Source of the DNA: Stappia sp. MMSF_3263
Lineage (GTDB): Bacteria > Pseudomonadota > Alphaproteobacteria > Rhizobiales > Stappiaceae
Assembly (NCBI RefSeq): GCF_030733745.1
Contig: NZ_JASHIK010000012.1
Span: 1 to 64,000 of the forward strand
DNA: 64,000 bases
Direction: 5' to 3'
Shown here: positions 18,754 to 27,184 of the stretch, one piece after another
Layout: each line of letters starts with the position of its first letter
Position numbering within the stretch: the stretch's first letter is position 1
Position numbers and translations under genes: made by a program
The notes under the pieces: generated by a model
The model's database searches: none
What the model was told of the DNA's origin: nothing
The model's input: the letters and a program-made list of their open reading frames with translations, nothing else

Positions 18754-20301
18754 ATGTCGACCAAACGTATTTCCGCAACCTTTCGCCGTCTGCCGCGTGG
18801 CCGCAAGGGCGGCCTCGTCGCCGGCGCCCTGGCACTGGGCCTTGCCGGTGCGCTGAGCGCGCAGACCGTCGTGCCGGGCCAGTTCGCCTTTGCCGATCCG
18901 GTGCGCGTCGAAAGCGCCGCCCCGCAGAGCTTCGCCGCCGTCGTTGCCGGGGTGAAGCCGGCCGTTGTCAGCGTGCGGGTTCGCTCCGAGACCACGCCGC
19001 GCATGATGTCGTCGCGCGGCGGCGGCCTGCCGGGCTTCGAGGACCTGCCCCAGGACCATCCCTTGCAGCGCTTTTTCCGCCGCTTCGGCGGTGAGCCCTT
19101 TGGCGGCGAGCACGGCGAAGGGCGTGGTCAGCAGCGCGAGCAGCCGCGCCGTTACGGCACCAGCCAGGGCTCGGGCTTCTTCATCACCGGGGACGGCTAC
19201 CTCGTCACCAATGAACATGTCGTCTCCGGCGGCAGCGAGTTCACCGTGATCACCGACACGGGCGAGGAATACGAGGCAAAGCTGATCGGCGCAGACAAGC
19301 GCACCGACCTTGCCCTGCTCAAGGTCGAGGGCGAGAGCGACTTCACCTATGTCGAGTTTGCCCCCGACGCTCCGCAGGTCGGCGAATGGGTGGTCGCCGT
19401 CGGCAATCCGTTCGGCCTTGGCGGCTCGGTGACGGCCGGCATCGTCTCGGCACGCGGCCGCGACATCGGCGCGGGTCCCTATGACGACTTCATCCAGATC
19501 GACGCGCCGGTGAACCGGGGCAACTCGGGCGGCCCGGCCTTCAACGTCAAGGGTCAGGTGATCGGCGTCAACGCCGCCATCTTCTCGCCCTCGGGCGGCA
19601 ATGTCGGCATTGCCTTCGCCATTCCCGCCTCGACCGCGCAGAACATCGTCGCCGACCTGAAGAACGATGGCACGGTGGTGCGCGGCTGGCTTGGCGTCCA
19701 GATCCAGCCGGTGTCGAAGGACATTGCCGAGAGCATCGGCCTCGACAAGGCGAAGGGCGCGATCGTCGCCGAGGCGCAGGGCGACAGCCCGGCGCTCAAG
19801 GCGGGCATCCGCTCCGGCGACACGATCCTCAAGGTCGACGGCGAGACCATCGACAGCCCGCGCGACCTGGCCCGCAAGATCGCGAGCTATCCGCCGGAAA
19901 CCACTGTGACGCTGGATGTCTGGCGGGACGGCCGCGAGCAGGCGATCGAGGTGAAACTCGGCCGGCTCCAGGAAGAGGCGCGCGCTGCGGCTGTCGAGCC
20001 GACGGGCGAGAACACGGCCTTCGTCGACAGTCTCGGCGTCGAGCTGGCCTCCGCCAAGAGCGTCGGCGCGGGCGACAAGGGCGTCGTGGTGACCGATATC
20101 TCCGCCGACAGCGCGGCGGCCGAGAAGGGTCTCAAGCGCGGCGACGTGATCCTCGAGGTGGCTGGCCAGCAGGTCAACGAGCCGGGCGATGTCGCCGGCG
20201 CGGTTCTCGGTGCCAGCGAAAGCGGCCGCAAGGCGGTCCTGATGCGCGTCCAGAACGAGAACGCCACCCGCTTCGTCGCGGTGCCCGTCGCCAAGGGCTG
20301 A
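18754..20301 (+). CDS. degP: Do-family periplasmic serine protease DegP
   Basis: 515 residues. The N-terminal signal segment (about 22-40) is followed by a trypsin-like domain with His in TNEHVV, Asp in KRTDLALLK and the nucleophile Ser in RGNSGGPAF, then PDZ1 (about 295-385) and PDZ2 (about 425-510). It degrades or refolds misfolded envelope proteins. A strong ribosome site (GGAGAGAG) precedes the ATG. A convincing terminator lies 180 bases downstream. The position after ccmH and before a two-component pair matches the rhizobial degP1 locus. Confidence 0.94.
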   Translation: MSTKRISATFRRLPRGRKGGLVAGALALGLAGALSAQTVVPGQFAFADPVRVESAAPQSFAAVVAGVKPAVVSVRVRSETTPRMMSSRGGGLPGFEDLPQDHPLQRFFRRFGGEPFGGEHGEGRGQQREQPRRYGTSQGSGFFITGDGYLVTNEHVVSGGSEFTVITDTGEEYEAKLIGADKRTDLALLKVEGESDFTYVEFAPDAPQVGEWVVAVGNPFGLGGSVTAGIVSARGRDIGAGPYDDFIQIDAPVNRGNSGGPAFNVKGQVIGVNAAIFSPSGGNVGIAFAIPASTAQNIVADLKNDGTVVRGWLGVQIQPVSKDIAESIGLDKAKGAIVAEAQGDSPALKAGIRSGDTILKVDGETIDSPRDLARKIASYPPETTVTLDVWRDGREQAIEVKLGRLQEEARAAAVEPTGENTAFVDSLGVELASAKSVGAGDKGVVVTDISADSAAAEKGLKRGDVILEVAGQQVNEPGDVAGAVLGASESGRKAVLMRVQNENATRFVAVPVAKG

Positions 20302-20315
20302 CGCCAGAGGCAGAA

Positions 20316-20345
20316 CCGCGCCCGGACATATCCGGCCGGGCGCGG
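20316..20345 (+). other. Perfect 10-base hairpin after degP
   Basis: CCGCGCCCGG, a ten-base loop, then CCGGGCGCGG. It starts 15 bases after the degP stop and has no T-run, so it is more likely an mRNA-stabilising or rho-associated structure than an intrinsic terminator. Confidence 0.5.
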
Positions 20346-20478
20346 ACCGTCCCGGAGCCCTGTGTCCTTTGCCCGGTCAAGCCCCGGGAACCAGGGGATG
20401 CCGGGCTTCCGGCCGGCGGACCGGCGCGCCCGACAGGCGAGGTCCGCAATCGCCAAGGCAGCGCGCCGGAAAACCGGG

Positions 20479-20512
20479 CCCCGGATCGCGGTGACGCGGT
20501 TCGGGGTTTTTT
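20479..20512 (+). terminator. Rho-independent terminator downstream of degP
   Basis: CCCCGGATCGCG, loop GTGA, then CGCGGTTCGGGG followed by six T. The outer CCCCG/CGGGG and inner CGCG/CGCG pairs give a stable stem with a small internal mismatch. It ends degP transcription before the response regulator gene at 20668. Confidence 0.8.
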
Positions 20513-20667
20513 GACGACCGCGCATCAGTCCTGGTGCCATGCCCCGACATGATGGCGTTGAAGTCCGTTCGGTGCCCGCCAGGACGTCCGGCGAACTTCA
20601 GATTCGGGTGCCCAGGTGCTAAACGGTTCGAACGGCTTCGGCGCGGGGCCCAGACACGGAAGAGGTC

Positions 20668-21381
20668 ATGCGGATACTTATTGTCGAGGACGACCGGGAA
20701 GCGGCCAACTATCTGGTCAAGGCACTGCGCGAGGCGGGCCATGTGGTCGATCACGCCGCCGACGGCGAGACCGGCCACGAGCTTGCCTCCAGCGCGCCGT
20801 TCGACGTGCTGGTCGTCGACCGGATGCTGCCCAGGCGCGACGGCTTGTCGGTGATCTCGGCCTTGCGCGCGGAAGGCAACCACACACCGGTGCTGGTTCT
20901 CTCCGCCCTCGGCCAGGTCGACGACCGGGTGACGGGCCTGCGCGCCGGCGGGGACGACTACCTGCCCAAGCCCTACGCCTTTTCGGAACTGCTGGCCCGT
21001 GTCGAGGCGCTCGGCCGCAGGCCCAGGCAGCAGGATGTCGAGACCCGCTACAGCGTCGGCGACCTGACGCTGGACCGGCTCAGTCACACCGTGACCCGGG
21101 CCGGGCAGGACATTCCTCTGCAGCCGCGCGAGTTCCGCCTGCTCGAATATCTCATGCAGAATGCCGGACAGGTGGTCACCCGCACCATGCTGCTGGAGCA
21201 TGTGTGGGAGTATCATTTCGACCCGCAGACCAACGTCATCGACGTTCATGTCTCGCGGCTTCGGGCGAAGATCGACAAGGATTTCGACCGGCCGCTGCTG
21301 CACACCATTCGTGGCGCCGGCTACACGATACGCGACACTGGCCGCGATGCCGGCGGCGATGCCGGGCGTCCCGCTTCATGA
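20668..21381 (+). CDS. OmpR-family response regulator
   Basis: 237 residues: receiver with acidic triad (Glu7, Asp8, Asp9), phosphoacceptor Asp51 in VVDRMLPRRDG and Lys in DDYLPKPYAF; winged-helix effector with LQPREFRLLEYLMQNAGQVVTR and DVHVSRLRAKIDKDF. The TRTMLLEHVWEYHFDPQTNVIDVH segment is typical of the regulator paired with a HAMP kinase next to glnE in rhizobia. Its stop overlaps the kinase start (ATGA). The signal and targets are unknown; the location downstream of degP suggests an envelope-related role, which is only an inference. Confidence 0.9.
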   Translation: MRILIVEDDREAANYLVKALREAGHVVDHAADGETGHELASSAPFDVLVVDRMLPRRDGLSVISALRAEGNHTPVLVLSALGQVDDRVTGLRAGGDDYLPKPYAFSELLARVEALGRRPRQQDVETRYSVGDLTLDRLSHTVTRAGQDIPLQPREFRLLEYLMQNAGQVVTRTMLLEHVWEYHFDPQTNVIDVHVSRLRAKIDKDFDRPLLHTIRGAGYTIRDTGRDAGGDAGRPAS

Positions 21382-22811
21382 CGGTGCTGACAACGACCGC
21401 CCGGGTCTTCCGGACCACCGCGATCAAGCTGGCGCTGATCTATCTGGCGGCACTGACGCTGGCCTCCGGCGCGGTCCTCGTCTATCTCTCCCAGAACACG
21501 GCAACGGTGCTGCGCGACCAGATCGTCGAGACGGTCGACGCGGAGATCTCGGGTCTCGCCGACCGTTACCAGGTGGCCGGCATTCGCGGCCTCGTTGCCA
21601 CCGTCGACGCGCGCTCGCGCCGGCCGGGCGCCAGTCTCTACCTGGTCACGGATTTTGCCGCCAACCAGCTTGTCGGCAATATCGAGGAACTGGACGACCG
21701 GGTGCTGGCCGGCGAGAGCGGCGAGTTGCAGCGCGTCGTCTACACGCCGATCGGCGGCGGCGCGCAGCGCGCGGCGCTGGTGCGGGTCTTCCAGCTGTCC
21801 GGCGGGTTTCGCCTGCTTGTCGGCCGCGACCTGCAGGAGCAGCAGTATTTCCGCTCGCTTCTGGCCGAGGCGATGCGTTTCTGGTTGTTCGTGCTGGCCG
21901 CGCTCGGCCTCGTCACCTGGGTCTTCGTCAGCCGCCGCGTGCTGAAACGCATCGACGCGATGACGGCAACCAGCCGGCGGATCATGTCGGGCGATCTTGC
22001 CGAACGCCTGCCGGTGGAAGGCAGCGGCGACGAATTCGACCGCCTCGCCATCGGCCTCAACACCATGCTGACCCGCATCGAAAGCCTGATGCAGGGGCTG
22101 AAGGAGGTCTCGGACAACATCGCCCATGACCTGAAGACGCCACTGACCAGGATGCGCAACCGGCTGGAGGAGGCGCTGCGCCAGGACGCGGCAGGAGCCG
22201 GCGGCGGGGGACCCGCGCGGATGGTCCTGGAGCAGGCCATCGAGGATTGCGACGGCCTGATCCGCACCTTCGACGCGCTGCTGCGGATCGCCCGGGTCGA
22301 GGCCGGTTCCTCCGGCGCGAGCTTTGCCGAATTCGATGCCGGGGTCCTTGTTCAGGAGGTCGCGGAACTCTACGCGCCGGTCGTCGAGGATGCCGGCGGC
22401 GTGCTCGAGAGCGTCGCCGGGGAGGGGCTGGTTCTTTCCGCGAACCGGGAGCTGATCGTCCAGGCATTGATCAACCTTGTCGAAAACGCGCTCAAATACG
22501 CTCGGCAGGACGAGGGCGATGCCGTAAGGGTGGAGCTGCGCGCGCTGCGCGAGGGACTTGATATCGTGCTTGCCGTCAGCGATGACGGACCCGGCATCGC
22601 CGACGCGGACAAGGAGCGCGTGCAGCAGCGTTTCGTGCGGCTGGAAGAAAGCCGCAGCGCTCCCGGCTCAGGCCTGGGGCTCAGTCTCGTTGCCGCCGTG
22701 GCGCGATTGCATGGCGGGCGGCTGGAGCTGGCCGACGGATCGCCGGGGCTGGTCGCGCGGCTGCGCCTGCCGGCGAACCGGGAGGCGGGGGAGGCCGCCG
22801 GGCGCGGCTGA
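21378..22811 (+). CDS. HAMP-domain sensor histidine kinase
   Basis: 477 residues from the ATG overlapping the regulator stop. First span about 10-33, periplasmic sensor about 34-165, second span about 166-187, HAMP (RIDAMTATSRRIMSGDLAERL), H box with His250 in NIAHDLKTPLTRMRN, N box (NLVENALKYA), G1 (SDDGPGIADAD) and G2 (APGSGLGLSLVAAVARLH). Membrane-bound transphosphorylation partner of the preceding regulator. It ends 46 bases before glnE, so the three genes may form one transcript. Confidence 0.9.
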   Translation: MTVLTTTARVFRTTAIKLALIYLAALTLASGAVLVYLSQNTATVLRDQIVETVDAEISGLADRYQVAGIRGLVATVDARSRRPGASLYLVTDFAANQLVGNIEELDDRVLAGESGELQRVVYTPIGGGAQRAALVRVFQLSGGFRLLVGRDLQEQQYFRSLLAEAMRFWLFVLAALGLVTWVFVSRRVLKRIDAMTATSRRIMSGDLAERLPVEGSGDEFDRLAIGLNTMLTRIESLMQGLKEVSDNIAHDLKTPLTRMRNRLEEALRQDAAGAGGGGPARMVLEQAIEDCDGLIRTFDALLRIARVEAGSSGASFAEFDAGVLVQEVAELYAPVVEDAGGVLESVAGEGLVLSANRELIVQALINLVENALKYARQDEGDAVRVELRALREGLDIVLAVSDDGPGIADADKERVQQRFVRLEESRSAPGSGLGLSLVAAVARLHGGRLELADGSPGLVARLRLPANREAGEAAGRG

Positions 22812-22857
22812 AACGGACAACGCGCCTGAAACGAAAACGCGGTGGGCAACGCCGGAT

Positions 22858-25839
22858 ATGAAGGACTGGGGGGTGAACGTGGCAGAAGGCAGCAAGACGA
22901 CCGGCGGGGCCTTGCGCCTGTGCGAGGCAATCCGCATCGTGCCGCGGGCAGCCGACGGGGAGGCCGCGGCTGCGCTTCTGTCCGACCTGGCACCCGCCCT
23001 CGATACGCTGTCCGGCGACGTGGAAACACGCGAAAGGGCATCGGTCTTTCTGGCCGGGGCCCTGACCAATGCCCCCTTCCTGCGCGATCTCGCCTGTGCC
23101 GATCCCGAACGGCTTGCCGGCATCCTGACAAGCGCGCCGCAGGAGCGGGTGGACCGGCTGGTTGCCGAAGCGCGCGAGGTTGCCGGTGACGACGAGACCT
23201 CGGTGATGGCCTCCCTGCGCCGGCTGAAAAAGGACCTCGCCCTGACGCTGGCGTTGGCCGACATTGCCGGGGCGCTGGATCTCGACGCGGTGACGGGCAG
23301 CCTCAGCCGTTTCGCGGACGCGACGCTGACGGCGGCGATCCGCTTCTGTCTGCGCGACCTGGCGCGGCGCGGGAAGTTCGCCATCACGGACGAGGCGGCG
23401 CCGGAGCGTGATTGCGGCTTCGTCATCCTCGCCATGGGCAAATACGGCGCCTTCGAGCTGAACTACTCCTCCGACATCGACCTGATCGTGCTGTATGAGC
23501 CGGAACACGCGCCGGTGACGGGGGGCGCCGAGGCGCCGGTGGAATTCGTCCGCCTGACCAAGCGGCTGGTCAAGATCATGGGCGACCGGACGGCGGACGG
23601 CTATGTGTTCCGCACCGACCTGCGCCTGCGCCCCGATCCCGGCGCGACGCCGCTTGCCATGTCGATCCCGGCGGCGCTCGTCTACTATGAAAGCCTGGGC
23701 CAGAACTGGGAGCGCGCCGCCCTGATCAAGGCGCGGGCCTGCGCCGGCGACATTCCCTGCGGCGAGCGTTTCCTGAAGGAGATCGTGCCCTTCATCTGGC
23801 GCAAGTATCTCGACTATGCCTCGATCGCCGACGTGCATTCGATCAAGCGCCAGATCCACGTTCACAAGGGGCACGGCGAGATCGCGGTCGCCGGCCACAA
23901 CGTCAAGCTCGGGCGTGGCGGCATCCGCGAGGTGGAGTTCTTCGCCCAGACCCAGCAGCTGATCGCCGGAGGGCGCATCACCGAGTTGCGCGGGCGCCGG
24001 ACGCTGGAAACGCTGGCAACGCTCGCAGAGCTGAACTGGATCGCCGCCGACGCGCGCGACGAACTCACCGAGGCCTATCGCTTCCTGCGCTGCGTCGAGC
24101 ACCGCATCCAGATGGTCAATGACGAGCAGACCCACATCCTGCCGGCCGAGGAGGAGGCGCGCGCGCGCGTCTCGCGGCTGATGGGTTATGACGAGATGGA
24201 CCCGTTCGAGAGCGATCTGCGGACCCGCTTCCGCACCGTGCAGAAGCACTATTCGGCCCTGTTCGAGAACGAGCCGGAGCTTGCCTCCGATCTCGGTAAT
24301 CTGGTTTTCACCGGCGATGACGACGACCCCGAGACGCTGGAAACCCTGTCAGGGCTCGGTTACCAGCGGCCGAAGGAAGCCTGCAAGATCATCCGTGCCT
24401 GGCATTTCGGCCGTTATCCGGCGGTGCGCTCCTCCAAGGCGCGCGAGAGGCTGACGGAGCTGCATCCGGTGCTCGTCGCGGCCCTTGCCAGCACCGACAA
24501 TGCCGACCAGGCGCTGCTCGCCTTCGACGGCTTCCTGTCGAAACTGCCTGCCGGCGTGCAGCTGTTCTCGCTGCTGCGCTCCAACCCGCAATTGCTGCGC
24601 CTGCTGGCGACGGTGATGGGCGCCGCGCCACGCATGGGCGAGGTGGTGTCGAAGCGGGTGCATGTGCTCGACGCGGTGATGGACCCGGCCTTTTTCGGCG
24701 CGATGCCGACCTCCGCGGAATTCCGCGCCGGGCTTGCCCGCACCCTCGATCTCGCCCGCTTCTACGAGGACGCGCTCGACCGGGCGCGCATCTTCGCGCA
24801 GGAACAGCAATTCCTGATCGGCATGCGGCTGCTCTCCGACACGCTGACGGCGCATCAGGTCGGCGAGGCGCTGGCGCGGCTCGCCGAGAGCATCATCGCC
24901 GGGCTGATGCCCTTCGTCATGAACCACGTGGCGGAGAACCACGGTCGGCTCAACGGGGCCGACTGGGCGGTGCTGGCGATGGGCAAGCTTGGCGGACGCG
25001 AGATGACCGCGTCCTCCGATCTCGACCTCATCCTGCTCTACGAGCACGACGAGGACGTGGAGGAGACCGACGGCAAGCGACCGCTGGCGCCGAGCCAGTA
25101 TTTCATCCGCCTGACCCAGCGCCTCGTTTCAGCGCTCTCCGCGCCGACGGCGGAAGGCCGGCTCTACGAGGTCGATTTCCGGCTGCGCCCCTCCGGCAAT
25201 GCCGGTCCGCTGGCGACGCGGCTGTCTTCCTTCGAGGCCTATCAGGTGAGCGAGGCCTGGACCTGGGAGCATATGGCCCTGACCCGGGCGCGGGTGATCG
25301 CCAGTTCGGGCGCCGCCTTCAAGGAACGCATCGAGACGCATATCGGCGAGACGCTGGCGCGGCCCCGCGAGGCGGGAAAAATCGCCGCCGAGGTCGCAAC
25401 GATGCGCGCGCGGATCGAGGCGGAGAAGGGCACCAAGGATATCTGGGACCTGAAACAGGTGGCCGGCGGACTGGTCGATATCGAGTTCATCGCCCAGTTC
25501 CTGCAACTGGCGCATGCGGCGGAGCGGCCGGAGATCCTGTCGCAGACGACGGAGACGGCGCTCGAGCGTTGCCGCGATGCGGGATACCTTGCCGCCGGCG
25601 ATGCCGAGGTGCTGATCCCCGCCATCCGCCTTTATCATGCGCTCACCCAGGTGCAGCGACTGACCCTTGAAGGAGCCTTCAAGGTCGACACGGTGCCACG
25701 GGGCGTGAAGGAGCTTCTGGTGCATGCCGGAGAGGCGCCGGACTTCGCCTATCTGGAACACTCGATGGCCGAGTGCCAGCAGCGGGTCCGCGCCATCTTC
25801 GAGCGCCTGGTGGGCAAGGTCGAGATTCCGGCGGGCTAG
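22858..25839 (+). CDS. glnE: Glutamine synthetase adenylyltransferase/deadenylase GlnE
   Basis: 993 residues, full length. Two nucleotidyltransferase domains: the N-terminal deadenylase with GKYGAFELNYSSDIDLIVLY (about 195-215) and the C-terminal adenylyltransferase with GKLGGREMTASSDLDLILLY (about 710-730), joined by the GlnE linker with helices around HNVKLGRGGIREVEFF. It adds or removes AMP on glutamine synthetase according to PII and glutamine. The start MKDWGVNVAEG is chosen over the much longer open frame because upstream codons run through the kinase gene in another frame. Confidence 0.94.
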   Translation: MKDWGVNVAEGSKTTGGALRLCEAIRIVPRAADGEAAAALLSDLAPALDTLSGDVETRERASVFLAGALTNAPFLRDLACADPERLAGILTSAPQERVDRLVAEAREVAGDDETSVMASLRRLKKDLALTLALADIAGALDLDAVTGSLSRFADATLTAAIRFCLRDLARRGKFAITDEAAPERDCGFVILAMGKYGAFELNYSSDIDLIVLYEPEHAPVTGGAEAPVEFVRLTKRLVKIMGDRTADGYVFRTDLRLRPDPGATPLAMSIPAALVYYESLGQNWERAALIKARACAGDIPCGERFLKEIVPFIWRKYLDYASIADVHSIKRQIHVHKGHGEIAVAGHNVKLGRGGIREVEFFAQTQQLIAGGRITELRGRRTLETLATLAELNWIAADARDELTEAYRFLRCVEHRIQMVNDEQTHILPAEEEARARVSRLMGYDEMDPFESDLRTRFRTVQKHYSALFENEPELASDLGNLVFTGDDDDPETLETLSGLGYQRPKEACKIIRAWHFGRYPAVRSSKARERLTELHPVLVAALASTDNADQALLAFDGFLSKLPAGVQLFSLLRSNPQLLRLLATVMGAAPRMGEVVSKRVHVLDAVMDPAFFGAMPTSAEFRAGLARTLDLARFYEDALDRARIFAQEQQFLIGMRLLSDTLTAHQVGEALARLAESIIAGLMPFVMNHVAENHGRLNGADWAVLAMGKLGGREMTASSDLDLILLYEHDEDVEETDGKRPLAPSQYFIRLTQRLVSALSAPTAEGRLYEVDFRLRPSGNAGPLATRLSSFEAYQVSEAWTWEHMALTRARVIASSGAAFKERIETHIGETLARPREAGKIAAEVATMRARIEAEKGTKDIWDLKQVAGGLVDIEFIAQFLQLAHAAERPEILSQTTETALERCRDAGYLAAGDAEVLIPAIRLYHALTQVQRLTLEGAFKVDTVPRGVKELLVHAGEAPDFAYLEHSMAECQQRVRAIFERLVGKVEIPAG

Positions 25840-25900
25840 GGCGGGCTCCCATGAACGAGGAGCGTCCTGCGTCCGCCGGAACGCCTCACAGGGCGCCGCT

Positions 25901-26380
25901 TCAGGACCTGTTCAGGCCGAGCGCATAGGCATCGAGCTGATCGACCACCGTGCCCCAGCCGTCGTAAAAGCCCATGTCCTCATGCGTCTTGCGCGAATCC
26001 GTCGAGCGGTGGCGGGCGATCGCGGTGTACTTGGTGCCGCCGCCTGGTGCGTCCTCCAGCAGCAGGATCGCCGTCATGAACGGGTCCGGCGCCGGCTTCC
26101 AGCCCTCGCTATAGGTGTCGGTGAAGACCAGCTTCTTCTCGGGCACGATTTCGAGAAAGACGCCGTTGTTGGCCATCTCGTTGCCTTCGACCTCGAAGGT
26201 CGAGTTGAAGCGGCCACCGACCTTCAAGTCGATTTCGCAGGCCGTCACCTTGTGCGGCTTCGGCACGAAGAAGTGCTTGATATGCTCGGGCGTGGTCCAG
26301 CATTCCCAGACGAGCGCACGCGGCGCCTTCAGGACGCGCTCGAGAACGAGGTCTGTTTCCGGATCAAGGTCAGGTTTCAT
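25901..26380 (-). CDS. SRPBCC (AHSA1-like) domain protein
   Basis: 159 residues from MKPDLDPETD. It has the START-like fold signature of the AHSA1/CalC family: VFKAP-like VLKAPRALVWECWTTPEH, GGRFNSTFEVEG, EIVPEKKLVFTDTYSEGW and the C-terminal helix HEDMGFYDGWGTVVDQL. Its start overlaps the end of the ArsR-family gene by 11 bases, a very common pairing in which the regulator controls the SRPBCC protein. The ligand is unknown. Confidence 0.88.
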   Translation of the reverse strand: MKPDLDPETDLVLERVLKAPRALVWECWTTPEHIKHFFVPKPHKVTACEIDLKVGGRFNSTFEVEGNEMANNGVFLEIVPEKKLVFTDTYSEGWKPAPDPFMTAILLLEDAPGGGTKYTAIARHRSTDSRKTHEDMGFYDGWGTVVDQLDAYALGLNRS

Positions 26381-26717
26381 CGGATCTCTCTTTTGCAAGG
26401 TTCTCGACATAGTCGTCGAACCGGTCCAGTCGTGATTCCCAGACAGCATGCTGCTCTGCCAGCCAGTGCTCGAGCGGCTTGATGCCGCCCGCCGCGAGCC
26501 GGCAATACCGCACCCGCCCCTTCTTCGCCGTTTCGATCAGGCCGGCCTTTTCCAGCCTGGCGATGTGACCCATGAAGGATGGCAGGGCCATGGCATGGGA
26601 TGCGGCCAGCTCACCCACCGACGCCGGCCCGCGCGCCAGCCGGGCAACGATCGCCCGGCGGGTCTCGTCGCTCAGTGCCGCGAAAAGCAGGTTCAGGTCC
26701 GGATCATGCTTAGCCAT
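26370..26717 (-). CDS. ArsR-family HTH transcriptional regulator
   Basis: 115 residues: winged helix with LFAALSDETRRAIVARLARG, recognition helix region MALPSFMGHIARLEKAGLIE and wing KKGRVRYCRL. No CXC-type metal motif is present, so a non-metal signal is likely, as in other ArsR/SRPBCC pairs. It is translated first in a two-gene minus-strand operon. Inverted repeats at 26719-26738 and 26757-26776 lie exactly over its start region and are candidates for self-control. Confidence 0.9.
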   Translation of the reverse strand: MAKHDPDLNLLFAALSDETRRAIVARLARGPASVGELAASHAMALPSFMGHIARLEKAGLIETAKKGRVRYCRLAAGGIKPLEHWLAEQHAVWESRLDRFDDYVENLAKERSDET

Positions 26718-26718
26718 G

Positions 26719-26776
26719 CGCCTAACTATTATGAGGCGATGACGGTGTCAATAAAAACTTAGGAGATGAGCTAAGT
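26719..26776 (-). promoter_or_regulatory. Promoter/operator of the ArsR-SRPBCC operon
   Basis: On the minus strand a perfect TTGACA (26751-26746) lies 29 bases before the start codon. Two inverted repeats flank it: CGCCT-N10-AGGCG (26719-26738) adjacent to the start, and ACTTAG-N8-CTAAGT (26757-26776) upstream. The leader would be very short. The -10 box is not clear; CATAAT is present but too close to TTGACA. Confidence 0.45.
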
Positions 26777-26871
26777 GACGTGAGGAGGGGGCCGGGTGAT
26801 GTTTGTGAGAGGCGGGATCTGGACGCCGTCACGGGATCCGCCGGGCGCGGGCGATGCCTCATACGCAGGCT

Positions 26872-27131
26872 GTCACCCCGGCCGGAGCGCAGCGCAGAGC
26901 GGGGGCTATTCGTTTCCAGAGCGGTGGCGATGAGGTCGGGGCGGTTGCGCTGCGGTCCCGCCGCGACCTCCGGCGCTTGTCACGGCCGCCGGGGTTGCCA
27001 ATGGATCCCGGGTCGCGGCTGCGCCTTGCCCGGGATGGCGCACAAGAGGGGGCAAGGATCTGCGTATCAACTCCAACGCGCAGGAGGGCGCACTCGGGCC
27101 GCAATACCGCGTTTGCGGGGCACGGGATGAC
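26872..27131. repeat. Intergenic repeat-like element with inverted ends
   Basis: The 467-base space between the ArsR gene and the minus-strand kinase gene has no credible ORF. Within it, GTCACCCCG (26872-26880) and CGGGATGAC (27123-27131) are inverted ends with one mismatch. Inside is a perfect ATCCCGGG-N16-CCCGGGAT hairpin (27005-27036) and further CCGGGG blocks. This composition resembles dispersed non-coding repeats of Rhizobiales chromosomes. Copy number cannot be judged from this window. Confidence 0.5.
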
Positions 27132-27184
27132 GAGCCGGGGACGGAGGCCATTGGCCCCAGGTCGCTGTGAGACCGCCATCGGCC

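Larger units (their letters stand above)
20302..20667. other. Non-coding interval between degP and the response regulator
   Basis: 366 bases without a credible gene. It holds a perfect 10-base inverted repeat (20316-20325 with 20336-20345, CCGCGCCCGG and its complement) just after the degP stop, and a rho-independent terminator at 20479-20512. The 3' part is presumably the promoter region for the two-component pair; no clear promoter boxes are visible. Confidence 0.55.

Noticed and set aside
20616-21377. Upstream extension of the second histidine kinase
   Set aside because: This part of the frame runs over the response regulator gene in another frame; the kinase starts at the ATG overlapping the regulator stop.
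22558-22857. Upstream extension of GlnE
   Set aside because: It overlaps the ATPase domain of the kinase in another frame and lacks family similarity; GlnE begins at 22858.
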